Source: Nitrospirota bacterium (GTDB lineage: Bacteria; Nitrospirota; UBA9217). Taken from it: a stretch of DNA of 33,730 nucleotides. Shown one piece after another: positions 1 through 7,174 of this stretch (its first letter is position 1; each line of letters begins with the position of its first letter). The notes beneath the pieces were generated by a model, which was given only the letters and a program-made list of their open reading frames with translations, was not told the origin of the DNA and did not search any database. Location: contig JAOUEV010000040.1 of the NCBI GenBank assembly GCA_029858565.1, positions 1-33,730 of the forward strand, written 5' to 3'. The translations under genes were made by a program, and so were the position numbers.

Positions 1-202
1 CTGCTCGGTCCGTAAGGATGCCCTCGGACAGCAGGAATCCAACGGCAAGTTCCTTGAGCTCCGTGGGGGTGCAAAGCAGGGTGACGAGCTGCGTATCGTT
101 CAGGACCAGCCGGACCGGAAGCTCGGCCGCCACTTCATCCACAGCGCCTTCCAGCCGGTCGCCTGAAACCTTTATAATAAGGGAGTCTATCTTCGATCTC
201 AC
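1..202 (-). CDS. fdhD: FdhD, formate dehydrogenase accessory sulfurtransferase (N-terminal part, runs off the left edge)
   Basis: The minus strand from a GTG at 202 is open to base 1, giving about 67 residues. The stretch reading LVTLLCTPTELKELAVGF followed by LLSEGIL matches the conserved FdhD N-terminal block (CTP...LAVGFLxSEGI). In known members FdhD passes sulfur from IscS to the molybdenum cofactor of formate dehydrogenase in the cytoplasm. The catalytic cysteine loop lies beyond the window. GTG is chosen because no ATG occurs in frame in the visible part. No good ribosome binding site is seen, so the true start may lie further up, inside the heptamer repeat at 221-361. The family call is firm from the motif; the start is uncertain. 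Confidence 0.8.
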   Translation of the reverse strand, partial: MRSKIDSLIIKVSGDRLEGAVDEVAAELPVRLVLNDTQLVTLLCTPTELKELAVGFLLSEGILTDRA

Positions 203-220
203 GCAGGGAATATACCATAA

Positions 221-361
221 AGAAGAGACGAGAGACAAGAAGCAAGAGACGAGAGACAAGAAACAAGAGACAAGAAACAAGAGACGAGAGACGAGAGACG
301 AGAGACGAGAGACGAGAGACGAGAGACGAGAGACGAGAGACGAGAGACGAGAGACGAGAGG
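221..361. repeat. Heptanucleotide (GAGACGA)n tandem array
   Basis: The plus strand from about 281 to 360 is an almost perfect run of the 7-base unit GAGACGA, roughly eleven copies. It is preceded at 221-280 by degenerate copies in which CGAGAGA alternates with CAAGAAA and CAAGAGA. The array lies between the putative fdhD start (202) and the terminator at 381-420. It therefore occupies nearly all the space available for the fdhD promoter and leader. There are no unique spacers, so it is not a CRISPR. Confidence 0.95.
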
Positions 362-380
362 AACCTCTCTGGCTACAGTG

Positions 381-420
381 CAAAAAAAGAAAAGCCCCCG
401 ACAGCTATTGCCGGGGGCTT
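381..420 (-). terminator. Rho-independent terminator of the outer-membrane protein gene
   Basis: Read on the minus strand, a GC-rich stem (AAGCCCCCG pairing with CGGGGGCTT, short loop) is followed by TTCTTTTTTT. It begins about 24 bases after the stop of the 444-1190 gene. It should isolate that gene from fdhD downstream on the same strand. Confidence 0.9.
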
Positions 421-443
421 TGTGCGTTCGCTGGAAAGAAGTT

Positions 444-1190
444 TTAGAAATGCAGGTTCAAACGTGCTGAGTAGGAATTCACTTCCGCGAAGTCCGCTTC
501 AACCACAAGGTTCATGAGCGGGAAGAAAGTGAACTTGCAGCCCACGAATGCCTTGTTCTCGGAGATCTTCTCCTCCTGCAGCGGCAAATTGGTGTTTTCC
601 TTGCTCGTGATCCAGACCCTGCCGTAGCCTGCGTAAGGAGTGAACATCAGGATCCCCTTGCTGATCGAAAGGTCCACTGACTTGGTGTTGATGTCCAGGT
701 CCTCGACGCCCGACAGCTTGGTGTAGGCGCCGCGCACGGCAAGCGCCGGCCAGACCACGCCGCCCTTGAAAATGGAGTACTTCAGCTCGCCGCCCATGTA
801 TTTGATGTTGGTGCCCGGGACTGCCGAGTACACAACGCCCAGGTCAATGGGTACGACCGGAAGACCTACCTGGAGATGAAGCTTGGGAAAGGGCAGGGTG
901 GTCGGGATTTTGTCCCCTGATACCGCTTCCACGGTCTGCCAATATACCTTTTTCGTATCGATCTGAACTCCCGTGACCTCGATGCCCAGGTCTAATCCCG
1001 GAAGTACGCCGCCCAGAGGCTCGGCTGTGGCCAGCGGTACATAGCTGATGGCAAGACCAAGGTCCCTGCTCAGGTCTTTGAACTGTTCCTGGGTATATGC
1101 ACCAGGCAGGGTGATCTCAGTCTTTGCGTAAGCGGGAAGGGCTGAACAGAGAAGCAGGATCGCGACAAGTACGACAAAACCTTTCTTCAT
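444..1190 (-). CDS. Outer-membrane beta-barrel protein of unknown function
   Basis: The 248-residue product begins with a clear Sec signal peptide (MKK, a hydrophobic stretch to about residue 20, cleavage after AYA near residue 22). It ends in SARLNLHF, a terminal phenylalanine in an alternating polar/apolar strand, which is the typical C-terminal barrel signature read by BamA. The rest is rich in alternating strands and glycines with no catalytic motif seen. I infer a periplasm-exported beta-barrel, perhaps a small porin or adhesin-like protein; no specific family is recognised. It is transcribed alone, divergently from nikR, and ends at the terminator at 381-420. A weak minus-strand promoter lies at 1236-1264. 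Signal peptide and barrel end are visible; any function would be a guess. Confidence 0.75.
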   Translation of the reverse strand: MKKGFVVLVAILLLCSALPAYAKTEITLPGAYTQEQFKDLSRDLGLAISYVPLATAEPLGGVLPGLDLGIEVTGVQIDTKKVYWQTVEAVSGDKIPTTLPFPKLHLQVGLPVVPIDLGVVYSAVPGTNIKYMGGELKYSIFKGGVVWPALAVRGAYTKLSGVEDLDINTKSVDLSISKGILMFTPYAGYGRVWITSKENTNLPLQEEKISENKAFVGCKFTFFPLMNLVVEADFAEVNSYSARLNLHF

Positions 1191-1235
1191 GGTATCCTCC
1201 TGATGAATGGGAACGTATTGTTATCGAATGTCTTA

Positions 1236-1264
1236 ACACTAACAAAGCGGGTAATCCTTGTCAA
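1236..1264 (-). promoter_or_regulatory. Candidate sigma-70 promoter for the outer-membrane protein gene
   Basis: On the minus strand TTGACA (1264-1259) is followed after 17 bases by TAGTGT (1241-1236), about 45 bases upstream of the ATG at 1190. The -35 is perfect and the -10 is weak. Confidence 0.45.
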
Positions 1265-1328
1265 GATGTTTATACTTTACAGGGAGATTCCTGCTGCATG
1301 ACGACTGTGCCGGAGCGCGGAAAATTAC

Positions 1329-1375
1329 TTGACAGAGCGTCGGCGTAGTGTTACTAATTAGCATAATAGTAACAC
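1329..1375 (+). promoter_or_regulatory. nikR promoter with overlapping NikR operator
   Basis: A TTGACA box (1329-1334), a 17-base spacer and TACTAA (1352-1357) form a sigma-70 promoter. Overlying the -10 is a perfect inverted repeat, GTGTTACTA (1348-1356), ten bases, TAGTAACAC (1367-1375). In the usual notation this is GTGTTAC-N14-GTAACAC, the operator type described for NikR of Geobacter and relatives. Its position predicts that nickel-loaded NikR blocks polymerase, giving autoregulated repression of nikR and the transporter genes behind it. Confidence 0.88.
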
Positions 1376-1390
1376 GACCCAGGAGGACCC

Positions 1391-1810
1391 ATGGCCGGCA
1401 TCACCCGCTTCGGCATGTCCATTGACAGTTCGCTGATCAAAAAGTTCGATACCCTGATCGACCGCAAGGGGTACCCGAACCGCTCAAAAGCGATCCAGGA
1501 CCTGATCCGCGACAAACTCATCGAAGAGGAATGGGAGGCCGGTGACCAGGAGACCGTTGGCACCATCACCATCGTCTACAACCATCACACCCGTGAACTG
1601 GACCATGCGTTGAACGATCTGCAGCATCAGTCCTTTCACCAGATCGTTTCAGCGCTTCATATTCACCTGGACGCGCACAATTGTCTTGAGGTGCTGGTCG
1701 TGAAGGGCAAGAGCAAGGAGATCAAGAAGATCGCTGATAGCCTGATCGGCACCCGGGGCGTGAAGCACGGCAAACTGACCATGACAACCTCGGGAAAGGA
1801 CCTTGCGTGA
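1391..1810 (+). CDS. nikR: NikR nickel-responsive repressor
   Basis: The 139-residue protein has an N-terminal ribbon-helix-helix DNA-binding domain (about residues 1-45, with RSKAIQDLIRDKL in the second helix) and a C-terminal ACT-like metal-binding domain. The square-planar nickel ligands of E. coli NikR (His76, His87, His89, Cys95) match His79, His90, His92 and Cys98 here; the block reads LHIHLDAHNCLEV. Length is typical. The ATG has a strong AGGAGG ribosome site directly upstream (1381-1386). The gene heads the nickel transport cluster and sits behind its own palindromic operator, so it most likely represses the transporter when nickel is sufficient. All key residues are present. Confidence 0.95.
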   Translation: MAGITRFGMSIDSSLIKKFDTLIDRKGYPNRSKAIQDLIRDKLIEEEWEAGDQETVGTITIVYNHHTRELDHALNDLQHQSFHQIVSALHIHLDAHNCLEVLVVKGKSKEIKKIADSLIGTRGVKHGKLTMTTSGKDLA

Positions 1811-1837
1811 TGCGATCCGGCCAGAGAAAGGGAACCT

Positions 1838-2506
1838 ATGCATATCCCTGACGGGTATTTGGGACCACGGACATACGGTACTCTGTTCGCCGTCATGGTC
1901 CCGGTCTGGGCCGCGGCATCGTGGAAGCTCAACAGAACGCTCAAGGCGCGGCAGGTGCCCTATCTTGCCATCGGCGCGGCCTTCAGTTTCGTGATCATGA
2001 TGTTCAACATCCCGGTGGTCGGTGGAACGACCGGCCATGCCGCGGGGGCCGCCCTTGTGGCGATCCTGATCGGCCCCTGGGCCGCTACGATCTCGGTGTC
2101 TGTGGCCTTGATCATTCAGGCCTTGCTCTTCGGAGACGGAGGCATCACGGCGATCGGCGCCAACTGTTTCAACATCGCCGCCGCAGGTTCATTTTCAGGA
2201 TATCTTGTTTATCGCGCGTTGGCTGTCGGGTCAGCGGTTCCCTCGAGACGGGGATGGATAGCTGCCGGTGCTGCGGCCTACGTCAGTCTGAACCTCTCGG
2301 CGCTTTTAACCGCGGTGCAGCTCGGTCTGCAGCCGGTCCTTGAGGTATCGTCTGAGGGCCATCCCCTGTACGCGCCTTTTCCGCTCAAGGTCACGGTGCC
2401 GGTGATGATGCTGGAGCATCTGCTGCTGTTCGGCATTGTCGAGGCTTTTATCACGGTCATGGTGATCCGCTATATCCAGAAGAACGAACCGGAGCTGCTC
2501 GAATGA
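1838..2506 (+). CDS. nikM: NikM/CbiM, substrate-binding membrane subunit of a nickel ECF-type transporter
   Basis: The 222-residue multi-spanning membrane protein starts MHIPDGYLG, the hallmark of CbiM/NikM. In this family the N-terminal Met-His segment folds into the membrane and chelates Ni(II) or Co(II). About six to seven hydrophobic segments follow, and GGTTGHAAGAAL around residues 62-73 supplies the conserved second histidine region. By sequence alone the metal could be cobalt or nickel. NikR with its operator directly upstream, and no cobalamin genes nearby, favour nickel. The start is fixed because residue 2 must be His. The stop overlaps the next start in ATGA (2503-2506), showing translational coupling. 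Confidence 0.93.
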   Translation: MHIPDGYLGPRTYGTLFAVMVPVWAAASWKLNRTLKARQVPYLAIGAAFSFVIMMFNIPVVGGTTGHAAGAALVAILIGPWAATISVSVALIIQALLFGDGGITAIGANCFNIAAAGSFSGYLVYRALAVGSAVPSRRGWIAAGAAAYVSLNLSALLTAVQLGLQPVLEVSSEGHPLYAPFPLKVTVPVMMLEHLLLFGIVEAFITVMVIRYIQKNEPELLE

Positions 2507-2904
2507 TCGAAATGCGGAATATAAGAAAAAGACTGCAGAACATGCAGACACACAACAAGCTGTGGTTCGGCATTGGATTGCTCGCTTTGCTTTCGCCGCT
2601 CGGCATCCTTCTGCCCTCCCTGTTCAACAGCGGGGGAGCATGGGGAGAGTGGGGGCTTGCGGACCTGGAGCGCATGGTGGGATTCGCGCCCGAGGGGATG
2701 AAGCACAGTTCCGATCTCTGGAATGCTCCGATGCCTGACTATGCCCTCCCCGGCCAGGGCACGGGGAGGCTGAGCGAGAGCCTCGGGTACCTCCTGACGG
2801 GCATCGTCGGGATTGCTGTAACGGTCGCGGCAGCTTACGGGATCGCAAAAGCACTGGCAGGAAAGAGCGCGAAGGAAAAGGACGTACGGAACGGTCATGG
2901 CTAA
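2503..2904 (+). CDS. nikN: PDGLE-domain protein, NikN-like small transporter subunit
   Basis: The 133-residue protein has a hydrophobic helix near residues 23-44, an extracytoplasmic middle, and a second helix near 96-118. Between them is MPDYALPG, followed by a segment around LSESLGYLLTGIVG. This layout fits the PDGLE (CbiN/NikN-like) proteins that accompany CbiM in transporters lacking canonical CbiN. These small subunits are thought to help the M subunit load metal. The gene overlaps nikM by 4 bases and cbiQ by 8 bases. A second in-frame Met lies four codons in, so the exact start is open. Family assignment rests on the motif and on context. Confidence 0.82.
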   Translation: MIEMRNIRKRLQNMQTHNKLWFGIGLLALLSPLGILLPSLFNSGGAWGEWGLADLERMVGFAPEGMKHSSDLWNAPMPDYALPGQGTGRLSESLGYLLTGIVGIAVTVAAAYGIAKALAGKSAKEKDVRNGHG

Positions 2905-3772
2905 GATCGGATTTCTTGACAAAACGCTGCTTGCGATCGCACGGTTAGGAGAACAGGCCCTGTTCTCGGAGCAGAGCGGTCTTCAGCAGGGTCTTCTCCA
3001 GGGGATCGACGTGCGGGTAAAACTGCTCACCTTCGCCTTTCTGCTGATCCTCATCAGCATCAGCCGGACCCCGGCCGTGCTCTGGGTATTCACCGTCGTC
3101 GGCATTGTCCTTGCTCTGCTTTCCCGGGTACCGCTGGGTCCTTTTCTGCAGCGGGTTTCCCTCTTCGGCCCCGTGTTTACAGCGCTTTTCGCGTTCCCGG
3201 CCCTGTTCAATATCATCACTCCGGGCGACCCTGTTCTGACGCTGTTCGTGCTGCCTTCTTCCTACTCCTGGGGGCCCTACGTTGTGCCCCGGGACCTGAC
3301 GATCACGCATCAGGGGATCGCGGCGGTCATCCTTATCGTTTCCCGCGTAACCGCATCGGTCTCCATCGCCGTGCTCCTGACCGTTACCACGCGGTGGCAC
3401 GATATCTTTGCCGGTCTGCGGGCGCTGTTCGTGCCCCGCGTGTTCGTAATGACGCTTTCCATGACCTACCGGTACGTATTCGTGTTCCTCCGGGTCATCC
3501 AGGACATGTACCGCGCCAGGAAGAGCAGGACCATCCACGCGGGCACCGCTTCCCTGGAGCGGAGCTGGGTCGCTTCCCGCATCGGTTTTCTGTTCAAGAG
3601 GTCAACGGACATGAGCTCTTCGATCTATCTTGCCATGGTCTCCCGGGGATATCACGGAGAGATTATCACCGTGAACCGTTTCAGGCTTTCGGCGGCTGAT
3701 GTGCTCTGGACCCTGGGTGTGGTCGTCGCGGGCTGCGCAGGTATCGCCTGGGAAAGGGGCGTGCTGCCATGA
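2897..3772 (+). CDS. cbiQ: CbiQ/NikQ, energy-coupling transmembrane (T) subunit
   Basis: The 291-residue protein has an N-terminal cytoplasmic segment, about five hydrophobic helices, and two cytoplasmic motifs typical of ECF T components: MYRARKSRTI near residues 205-214 and AMVSRGYHG near 245-254. In known systems such Ala-Arg motifs form the coupling helices that engage the two ATPase subunits. It transmits ATP-driven motion from CbiO to NikM. It overlaps its neighbours by 8 and 4 bases, so the four transporter genes form one translationally coupled unit. Confidence 0.92.
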   Translation: MAKIGFLDKTLLAIARLGEQALFSEQSGLQQGLLQGIDVRVKLLTFAFLLILISISRTPAVLWVFTVVGIVLALLSRVPLGPFLQRVSLFGPVFTALFAFPALFNIITPGDPVLTLFVLPSSYSWGPYVVPRDLTITHQGIAAVILIVSRVTASVSIAVLLTVTTRWHDIFAGLRALFVPRVFVMTLSMTYRYVFVFLRVIQDMYRARKSRTIHAGTASLERSWVASRIGFLFKRSTDMSSSIYLAMVSRGYHGEIITVNRFRLSAADVLWTLGVVVAGCAGIAWERGVLP

Positions 3773-4872
3773 ACCCGCTGTTCACGCTCAGGGATGTCAG
3801 CTTCGGCTACTCCCGCGCCACGCCCGTGCTGAAGGACCTTGCCCTGGACATCCATGCAGGCGAACGGGCGGTTGTCCTCGGTTCGAACGGTTCGGGTAAA
3901 TCAACGCTCCTGTCCCTGCTGAACGGGCTGCTGTTCCCCCAGGCCGGAGTGATCACCGCATTCGGCAGGGAGCTTACGGAAAACACCCTGGAACAGCGGG
4001 ATTTCGGCCGGGAGTTCCGGAAGCGGATCTCTTTCGTGTTCCAGAATCCCGATGTGCAGCTTTTCTCGTCAACGGTCTGGGACGATGTGGCTTTTGGTCC
4101 GCTCCAGCTGGGGCTTCCGAAAGCGGTTGTTCGGGATACCGTGGACGACCTGCTCCGCTCCCTGCGGATCGAGGACCTCCGGGACCGGCCGCCGCACACG
4201 CTTTCCGACGGCCAGAAGAAGAAGGTCGCGATCGCGTCGAGCCTGGCCACGGACCCCGATGTCCTGCTGCTGGACGAACCCACGAACGGTCTTGATCCCC
4301 GCACCCAGGTATGGCTCATCGAGCTGCTCGCCGGGCTCCACGCGCGGGGAAAGACCATTGTCACGGCGACCCATGATCTGTCCATCGCAGGCGACATAGC
4401 GGAGCGCGCCATCGTTTTCAGCGAGGACCACACCCTGGCGGCCGACGACGATCTTCGCCGGGTGCTGGACAACGACGAACTGCTGCTGTCGGTCAACTTG
4501 ATCCATGAACATGCGCATATGCACGGGGGCACAAAGCACGCGCACCGCCATTATGGACATCATCACCACCACGACGAAGGGACGGAACAGGACATGCACA
4601 AGGGACATACGCACGGCCATGGTCACGACCACCAGCACTCCCATGAGGAGACCGAAGGGCTTCGCAAGCTCCTTGCCATGCTCGAACACTGGATCGAGCA
4701 CAGCGACTCCCACGTGGAAAGCTACCGGGAATGGGCGGGAAAGGCCGGCAGCGCGGGCGAGGAAGAGATCGCCCGGGAGATCCATCTGGCAATCGACGAC
4801 AGCGACTCGGTCAAGAGCCACCTGAAACGCGCCAAGGCCATCCTCGCTGCGAAGCTGGTGCTGAAGAAATAA
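3769..4872 (+). CDS. nikO: CbiO/NikO nickel transporter ATPase with histidine-rich C-terminal metal-binding tail
   Basis: The 367-residue protein carries an ABC ATPase domain at about 1-240: Walker A GSNGSGKST (38-46), Q-loop Gln92, signature LSDGQKKKVAIA from 145, Walker B VLLLDE (165-170) and switch His202. Residues 246-292 are extremely histidine-rich (HEHAHMH, HHHHH, THGHGHDHQHSH). A helical domain of about 75 residues follows (EGLRKLLAMLEHWIEH onward). Ordinary CbiO proteins stop near 250-280 residues. The tail is probably a nickel reservoir or sensor on the cytoplasmic side, like the His-rich tails of nickel chaperones such as HypB and SlyD. That role is an inference. It is the last gene of the coupled transporter unit. 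Confidence 0.93.
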   Translation: MNPLFTLRDVSFGYSRATPVLKDLALDIHAGERAVVLGSNGSGKSTLLSLLNGLLFPQAGVITAFGRELTENTLEQRDFGREFRKRISFVFQNPDVQLFSSTVWDDVAFGPLQLGLPKAVVRDTVDDLLRSLRIEDLRDRPPHTLSDGQKKKVAIASSLATDPDVLLLDEPTNGLDPRTQVWLIELLAGLHARGKTIVTATHDLSIAGDIAERAIVFSEDHTLAADDDLRRVLDNDELLLSVNLIHEHAHMHGGTKHAHRHYGHHHHHDEGTEQDMHKGHTHGHGHDHQHSHEETEGLRKLLAMLEHWIEHSDSHVESYREWAGKAGSAGEEEIAREIHLAIDDSDSVKSHLKRAKAILAAKLVLKK

Positions 4873-4916
4873 CAAAGAAGGGTATTGTAAAATATTGCGT
4901 TCGCACAACATCTTTT

Positions 4917-5005
4917 CGCGCAAAGCCGCAAAGTCGCAAAGGGGATCAGGCAATCAGGGACGGGAATTGATCTGGCCTTTCTTTGCGCCTTGGCGGCTTT
5001 GCGCG
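4917..5005. repeat. Word-repeat inverted element A (nikO-fmdE gap)
   Basis: The left arm at 4917-4941 iterates GCAAAG-type words (CGCGCAAAGCCGCAAAG...). The right arm at 4981-5005 is its reverse complement with 2 mismatches in 25 bases; about 39 bases separate the arms. No ORF with coding character lies inside. The element lies immediately before the FmdE leader and could fold into a long hairpin in the transcript. Confidence 0.85.
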
Positions 5006-5046
5006 AGCTATCTTTCGGATTCAATCCTTGTTTCGAGGAGCTTTAC

Positions 5047-5637
5047 ATGAGCCATCAATTCGACGACGATCTGCGGGAGACGATCCAGTTCCACGGCCAT
5101 CTCTGTCCTGGGCTGGCGCTGGGCTACCGGGTGGCCAAGGCGGCGCTTCGGGAACTCGATGCGGAGCGGCCGGGGGACGAGGAACTGGTCGCTGTAGTGG
5201 AGAACGACTCCTGCGCGGTTGACGCGATCCAGTTCATCACCGGGTGCACCTTCGGAAAGGGGAACCTGGTATTCCGGGATTACGGCAAGCATGTCTATAC
5301 GTTCCACAATCGCAGGACCGGCGCCGCGGTTCGCATCTCCGAGGATTACCAGGGATTCCGGAACGATCCGCGGTATCGGGAACTCAGGAAACGGATGGAT
5401 ACCGGAGAGAACGTCTCGCGTGAAATGCAGGCATTTAAAATGGAAAAAGCATCGGCTATTCTCTCGGCTGAAGAGGCTGAACTGATGAGGATCACGGCAG
5501 TGACGGCTCCTCCACCGTCAGAGGCCAGGATCAGGCAGTCGGTTTTGTGCAGCATCTGCGGTGAACGGTTCATGGAGACCCGCGGCCGCGAACTCCAGGG
5601 CCGGATCATTTGTATTCCCTGCTCCGAGAAGGGATGA
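5047..5637 (+). CDS. FmdE-domain protein with C-terminal zinc ribbon
   Basis: The 196-residue protein has the FmdE fold signature: FHGHLCPGLALGYRVA (from about residue 15), ENDSCAVDAIQFITGCTFGKGN in the middle, and YTFHNRRTGAAVRI. It ends with a CxxC...CxxC zinc ribbon (CSICGE and CIPC). The domain is named after formylmethanofuran dehydrogenase subunit E, but in bacteria it occurs mostly as a stand-alone protein of unclear role, often near molybdenum, tungsten or nickel enzyme genes. I chose the ATG at 5047 because GAGGAG lies six bases before it; the frame stays open further back through the repeat element, which I regard as noncoding. The position behind the nickel transporter suggests a metal-related role, which is an inference. 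Confidence 0.88.
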   Translation: MSHQFDDDLRETIQFHGHLCPGLALGYRVAKAALRELDAERPGDEELVAVVENDSCAVDAIQFITGCTFGKGNLVFRDYGKHVYTFHNRRTGAAVRISEDYQGFRNDPRYRELRKRMDTGENVSREMQAFKMEKASAILSAEEAELMRITAVTAPPPSEARIRQSVLCSICGERFMETRGRELQGRIICIPCSEKG

Positions 5638-5671
5638 CGGTATCCCAGGCTCGCCTCCCGAGCAAATCCCC

Positions 5672-5700
5672 TTGACAATGCAGGGACCTGCCGTTATTAT
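5672..5700 (+). promoter_or_regulatory. Sigma-70 promoter for the OmpA-like lipoprotein and probably the rib-pur run
   Basis: TTGACA (5672-5677), 17-base spacer, TATTAT (5695-5700). It lies 52 bases before the ATG at 5753. Gaps downstream as far as purF are short and no terminator is seen, so it may serve the whole run. Confidence 0.82.
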
Positions 5701-5752
5701 GACCGTGCTTATTTTGCCCCGGTATCCCCCTGCTTTTATCAAGGAGCCTGCA

Positions 5753-6484
5753 ATGAAAAAACATCTTGTTTTTCCGGTAGTTTCCTTGTTTTTCCTGCTT
5801 GCGGCATGCGGTGTACCCACGGCACAGTTCGACAAGGCCGTAGCAGACCTCAAGGATTGCTCAAAAGAACGAGACGATGCGATCATGCAGTCGAGTACCT
5901 GCAAGAACCAGGTGGTCAATCTGACCACGCTGAACGACACGGTCAAGAAGGAACGTGACGATCTGAAGGTAAAAGTCGATGAATTGAACGCCAAGGCGGA
6001 AAAGGCCGCAGAGCTGGAAAAGGCCACGGCGACCTACCAGGACCTTCAGAAGAAACTGGAAAAGGAGATCCAGGAAGGCAAGATCCAGATCACCGAAATG
6101 AAGAACCGTCTGACCATGACCATGGTGGACAAGATCCTCTTTCCCTCGGGAAGCGCCGATGTGAGCAGGGACGGCAAGCTCGTTCTGGACAAGGTCATTT
6201 CGATCATCAAGGATGTGGCGGACAAGCGCATCCAGGTCGAGGGCCATACGGACAACGTGAGGATCTTCAGCTCCATTAAAACGAAATATCCGACGAACTG
6301 GGAGCTCTCCACTGCCCGTGCGACCCAGGTTGTCCGCTACCTCCAGGAGGAGGGCGGGATCGATCCCAAGCGCCTCTCCGCCACGGGATATTCCGAATAC
6401 CAGCCGGTCGCGGCGAACGACACCGATGAAGGCAAGGCCAGGAACCGGCGCATCGAGATCGTCCTTCTGCCGCTTCTGAACTAG
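5753..6484 (+). CDS. OmpA-family lipoprotein (peptidoglycan-binding, MotB/Pal-like C-domain)
   Basis: The 243-residue product starts with a lipoprotein signal peptide (MKKHLVF, hydrophobic core, lipobox LAAC with Cys19). Residues 25-115 form a Lys/Glu-rich coiled coil. Residues about 125-240 are an OmpA/MotB C-terminal domain with ILFPSGSADVS, VEGHTDNVRI, NWELSTARATQVVRYL and the closing NRRIEIVLLP. Such proteins anchor the outer membrane to peptidoglycan. ATG 5753 is preceded by AAGGAG and a strong promoter; the upstream extension of the frame has no support. ribE begins only 9 bases after its stop. Family is certain, cellular partner unknown. Confidence 0.9.
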   Translation: MKKHLVFPVVSLFFLLAACGVPTAQFDKAVADLKDCSKERDDAIMQSSTCKNQVVNLTTLNDTVKKERDDLKVKVDELNAKAEKAAELEKATATYQDLQKKLEKEIQEGKIQITEMKNRLTMTMVDKILFPSGSADVSRDGKLVLDKVISIIKDVADKRIQVEGHTDNVRIFSSIKTKYPTNWELSTARATQVVRYLQEEGGIDPKRLSATGYSEYQPVAANDTDEGKARNRRIEIVLLPLLN

Positions 6485-6493
6485 GATCTCCGC

Positions 6494-7132
6494 ATGTTCA
6501 CCGGGATCATCGAGGAAATGGGGAGCGTCAGGTCGCTCCGCAGGAGCGGCGGATCGGCCCGCCTGACCTTGTCAGCCTCCAGGGTCCTTGCGGGAACCAT
6601 CCTCGGCGACAGCATCTGCGTGAACGGCGTCTGCCTCACCGTGGTCGAGATGAGCGCGAGCGAGTTCTCCGCCGATGTGGCGGTTGAGACGCTGAAGGTC
6701 ACGAACCTCGGTGATCTGACGCCGGGATCGAACGTCAACCTGGAACGTGCGCTGCAGTTGTCCGCCAGGATCGGCGGCCATCTCGTAAGCGGTCACGTCG
6801 ACGCAGTGGGCCGGCTCCGCGAAAGACGCGAGGAAGGGAACGGCTGGCGTGTTCTGTTCGATGCGCCTGACGCGGTCCTGCGGTACGTGATCAAGAAGGG
6901 CTCCATTGCCATCGACGGCATCAGCCTGACGGTCGCCGATCTGGACCCCGCGGGTTTCTCGGTCGCCATGATCCCCCATACTGCGAAGCTCACGACGCTG
7001 GGCCATAAGAAGGCCGGCGATACGGTCAATCTGGAAGCTGATATCATCGGAAAGTACGTGGAACGGCTGCTTGGAGGAAGGGCCGAAGGCGGCGTGAGCC
7101 TGGAGTTGCTGAAAAAAAGCGGATTCGCCTGA
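6494..7132 (+). CDS. ribE: Riboflavin synthase, alpha chain
   Basis: The 212-residue protein starts MFTGIIEEMG, the invariant N-terminus of riboflavin synthase, and contains two similar lumazine-binding barrels (about 1-95 and 96-195; the second has GHVDAVG, then IDGISLTVADL). It dismutates two 6,7-dimethyl-8-ribityllumazine molecules into riboflavin and the pyrimidinedione in the cytoplasm. It is followed by ribBA and ribH in pathway-related order. No FMN riboswitch is visible in front of it; the gap to the lipoprotein gene is only 9 bases. Length is normal. Confidence 0.95.
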   Translation: MFTGIIEEMGSVRSLRRSGGSARLTLSASRVLAGTILGDSICVNGVCLTVVEMSASEFSADVAVETLKVTNLGDLTPGSNVNLERALQLSARIGGHLVSGHVDAVGRLRERREEGNGWRVLFDAPDAVLRYVIKKGSIAIDGISLTVADLDPAGFSVAMIPHTAKLTTLGHKKAGDTVNLEADIIGKYVERLLGGRAEGGVSLELLKKSGFA

Positions 7133-7174
7133 TGATCGCGGATTTCGGATTATACAAGGTAAAGGTGAGGTCTG

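Noticed and set aside
221-361. Heptamer array as a CRISPR array
   Set aside because: There are no unique spacers and the unit is only 7 bases.
18-470. Plus-strand 150-codon ORF
   Set aside because: It runs antisense to fdhD, through the heptamer array and a terminator; its Arg/Glu repeats only mirror the array.
1191-1390. Nickel/cobalt riboswitch before nikR
   Set aside because: No NiCo junction motifs are visible, and a NikR operator explains regulation.
6485-6493. FMN riboswitch before ribE
   Set aside because: The gap is only 9 bases, and the gap before ribH contains repeat element B with no RFN consensus.
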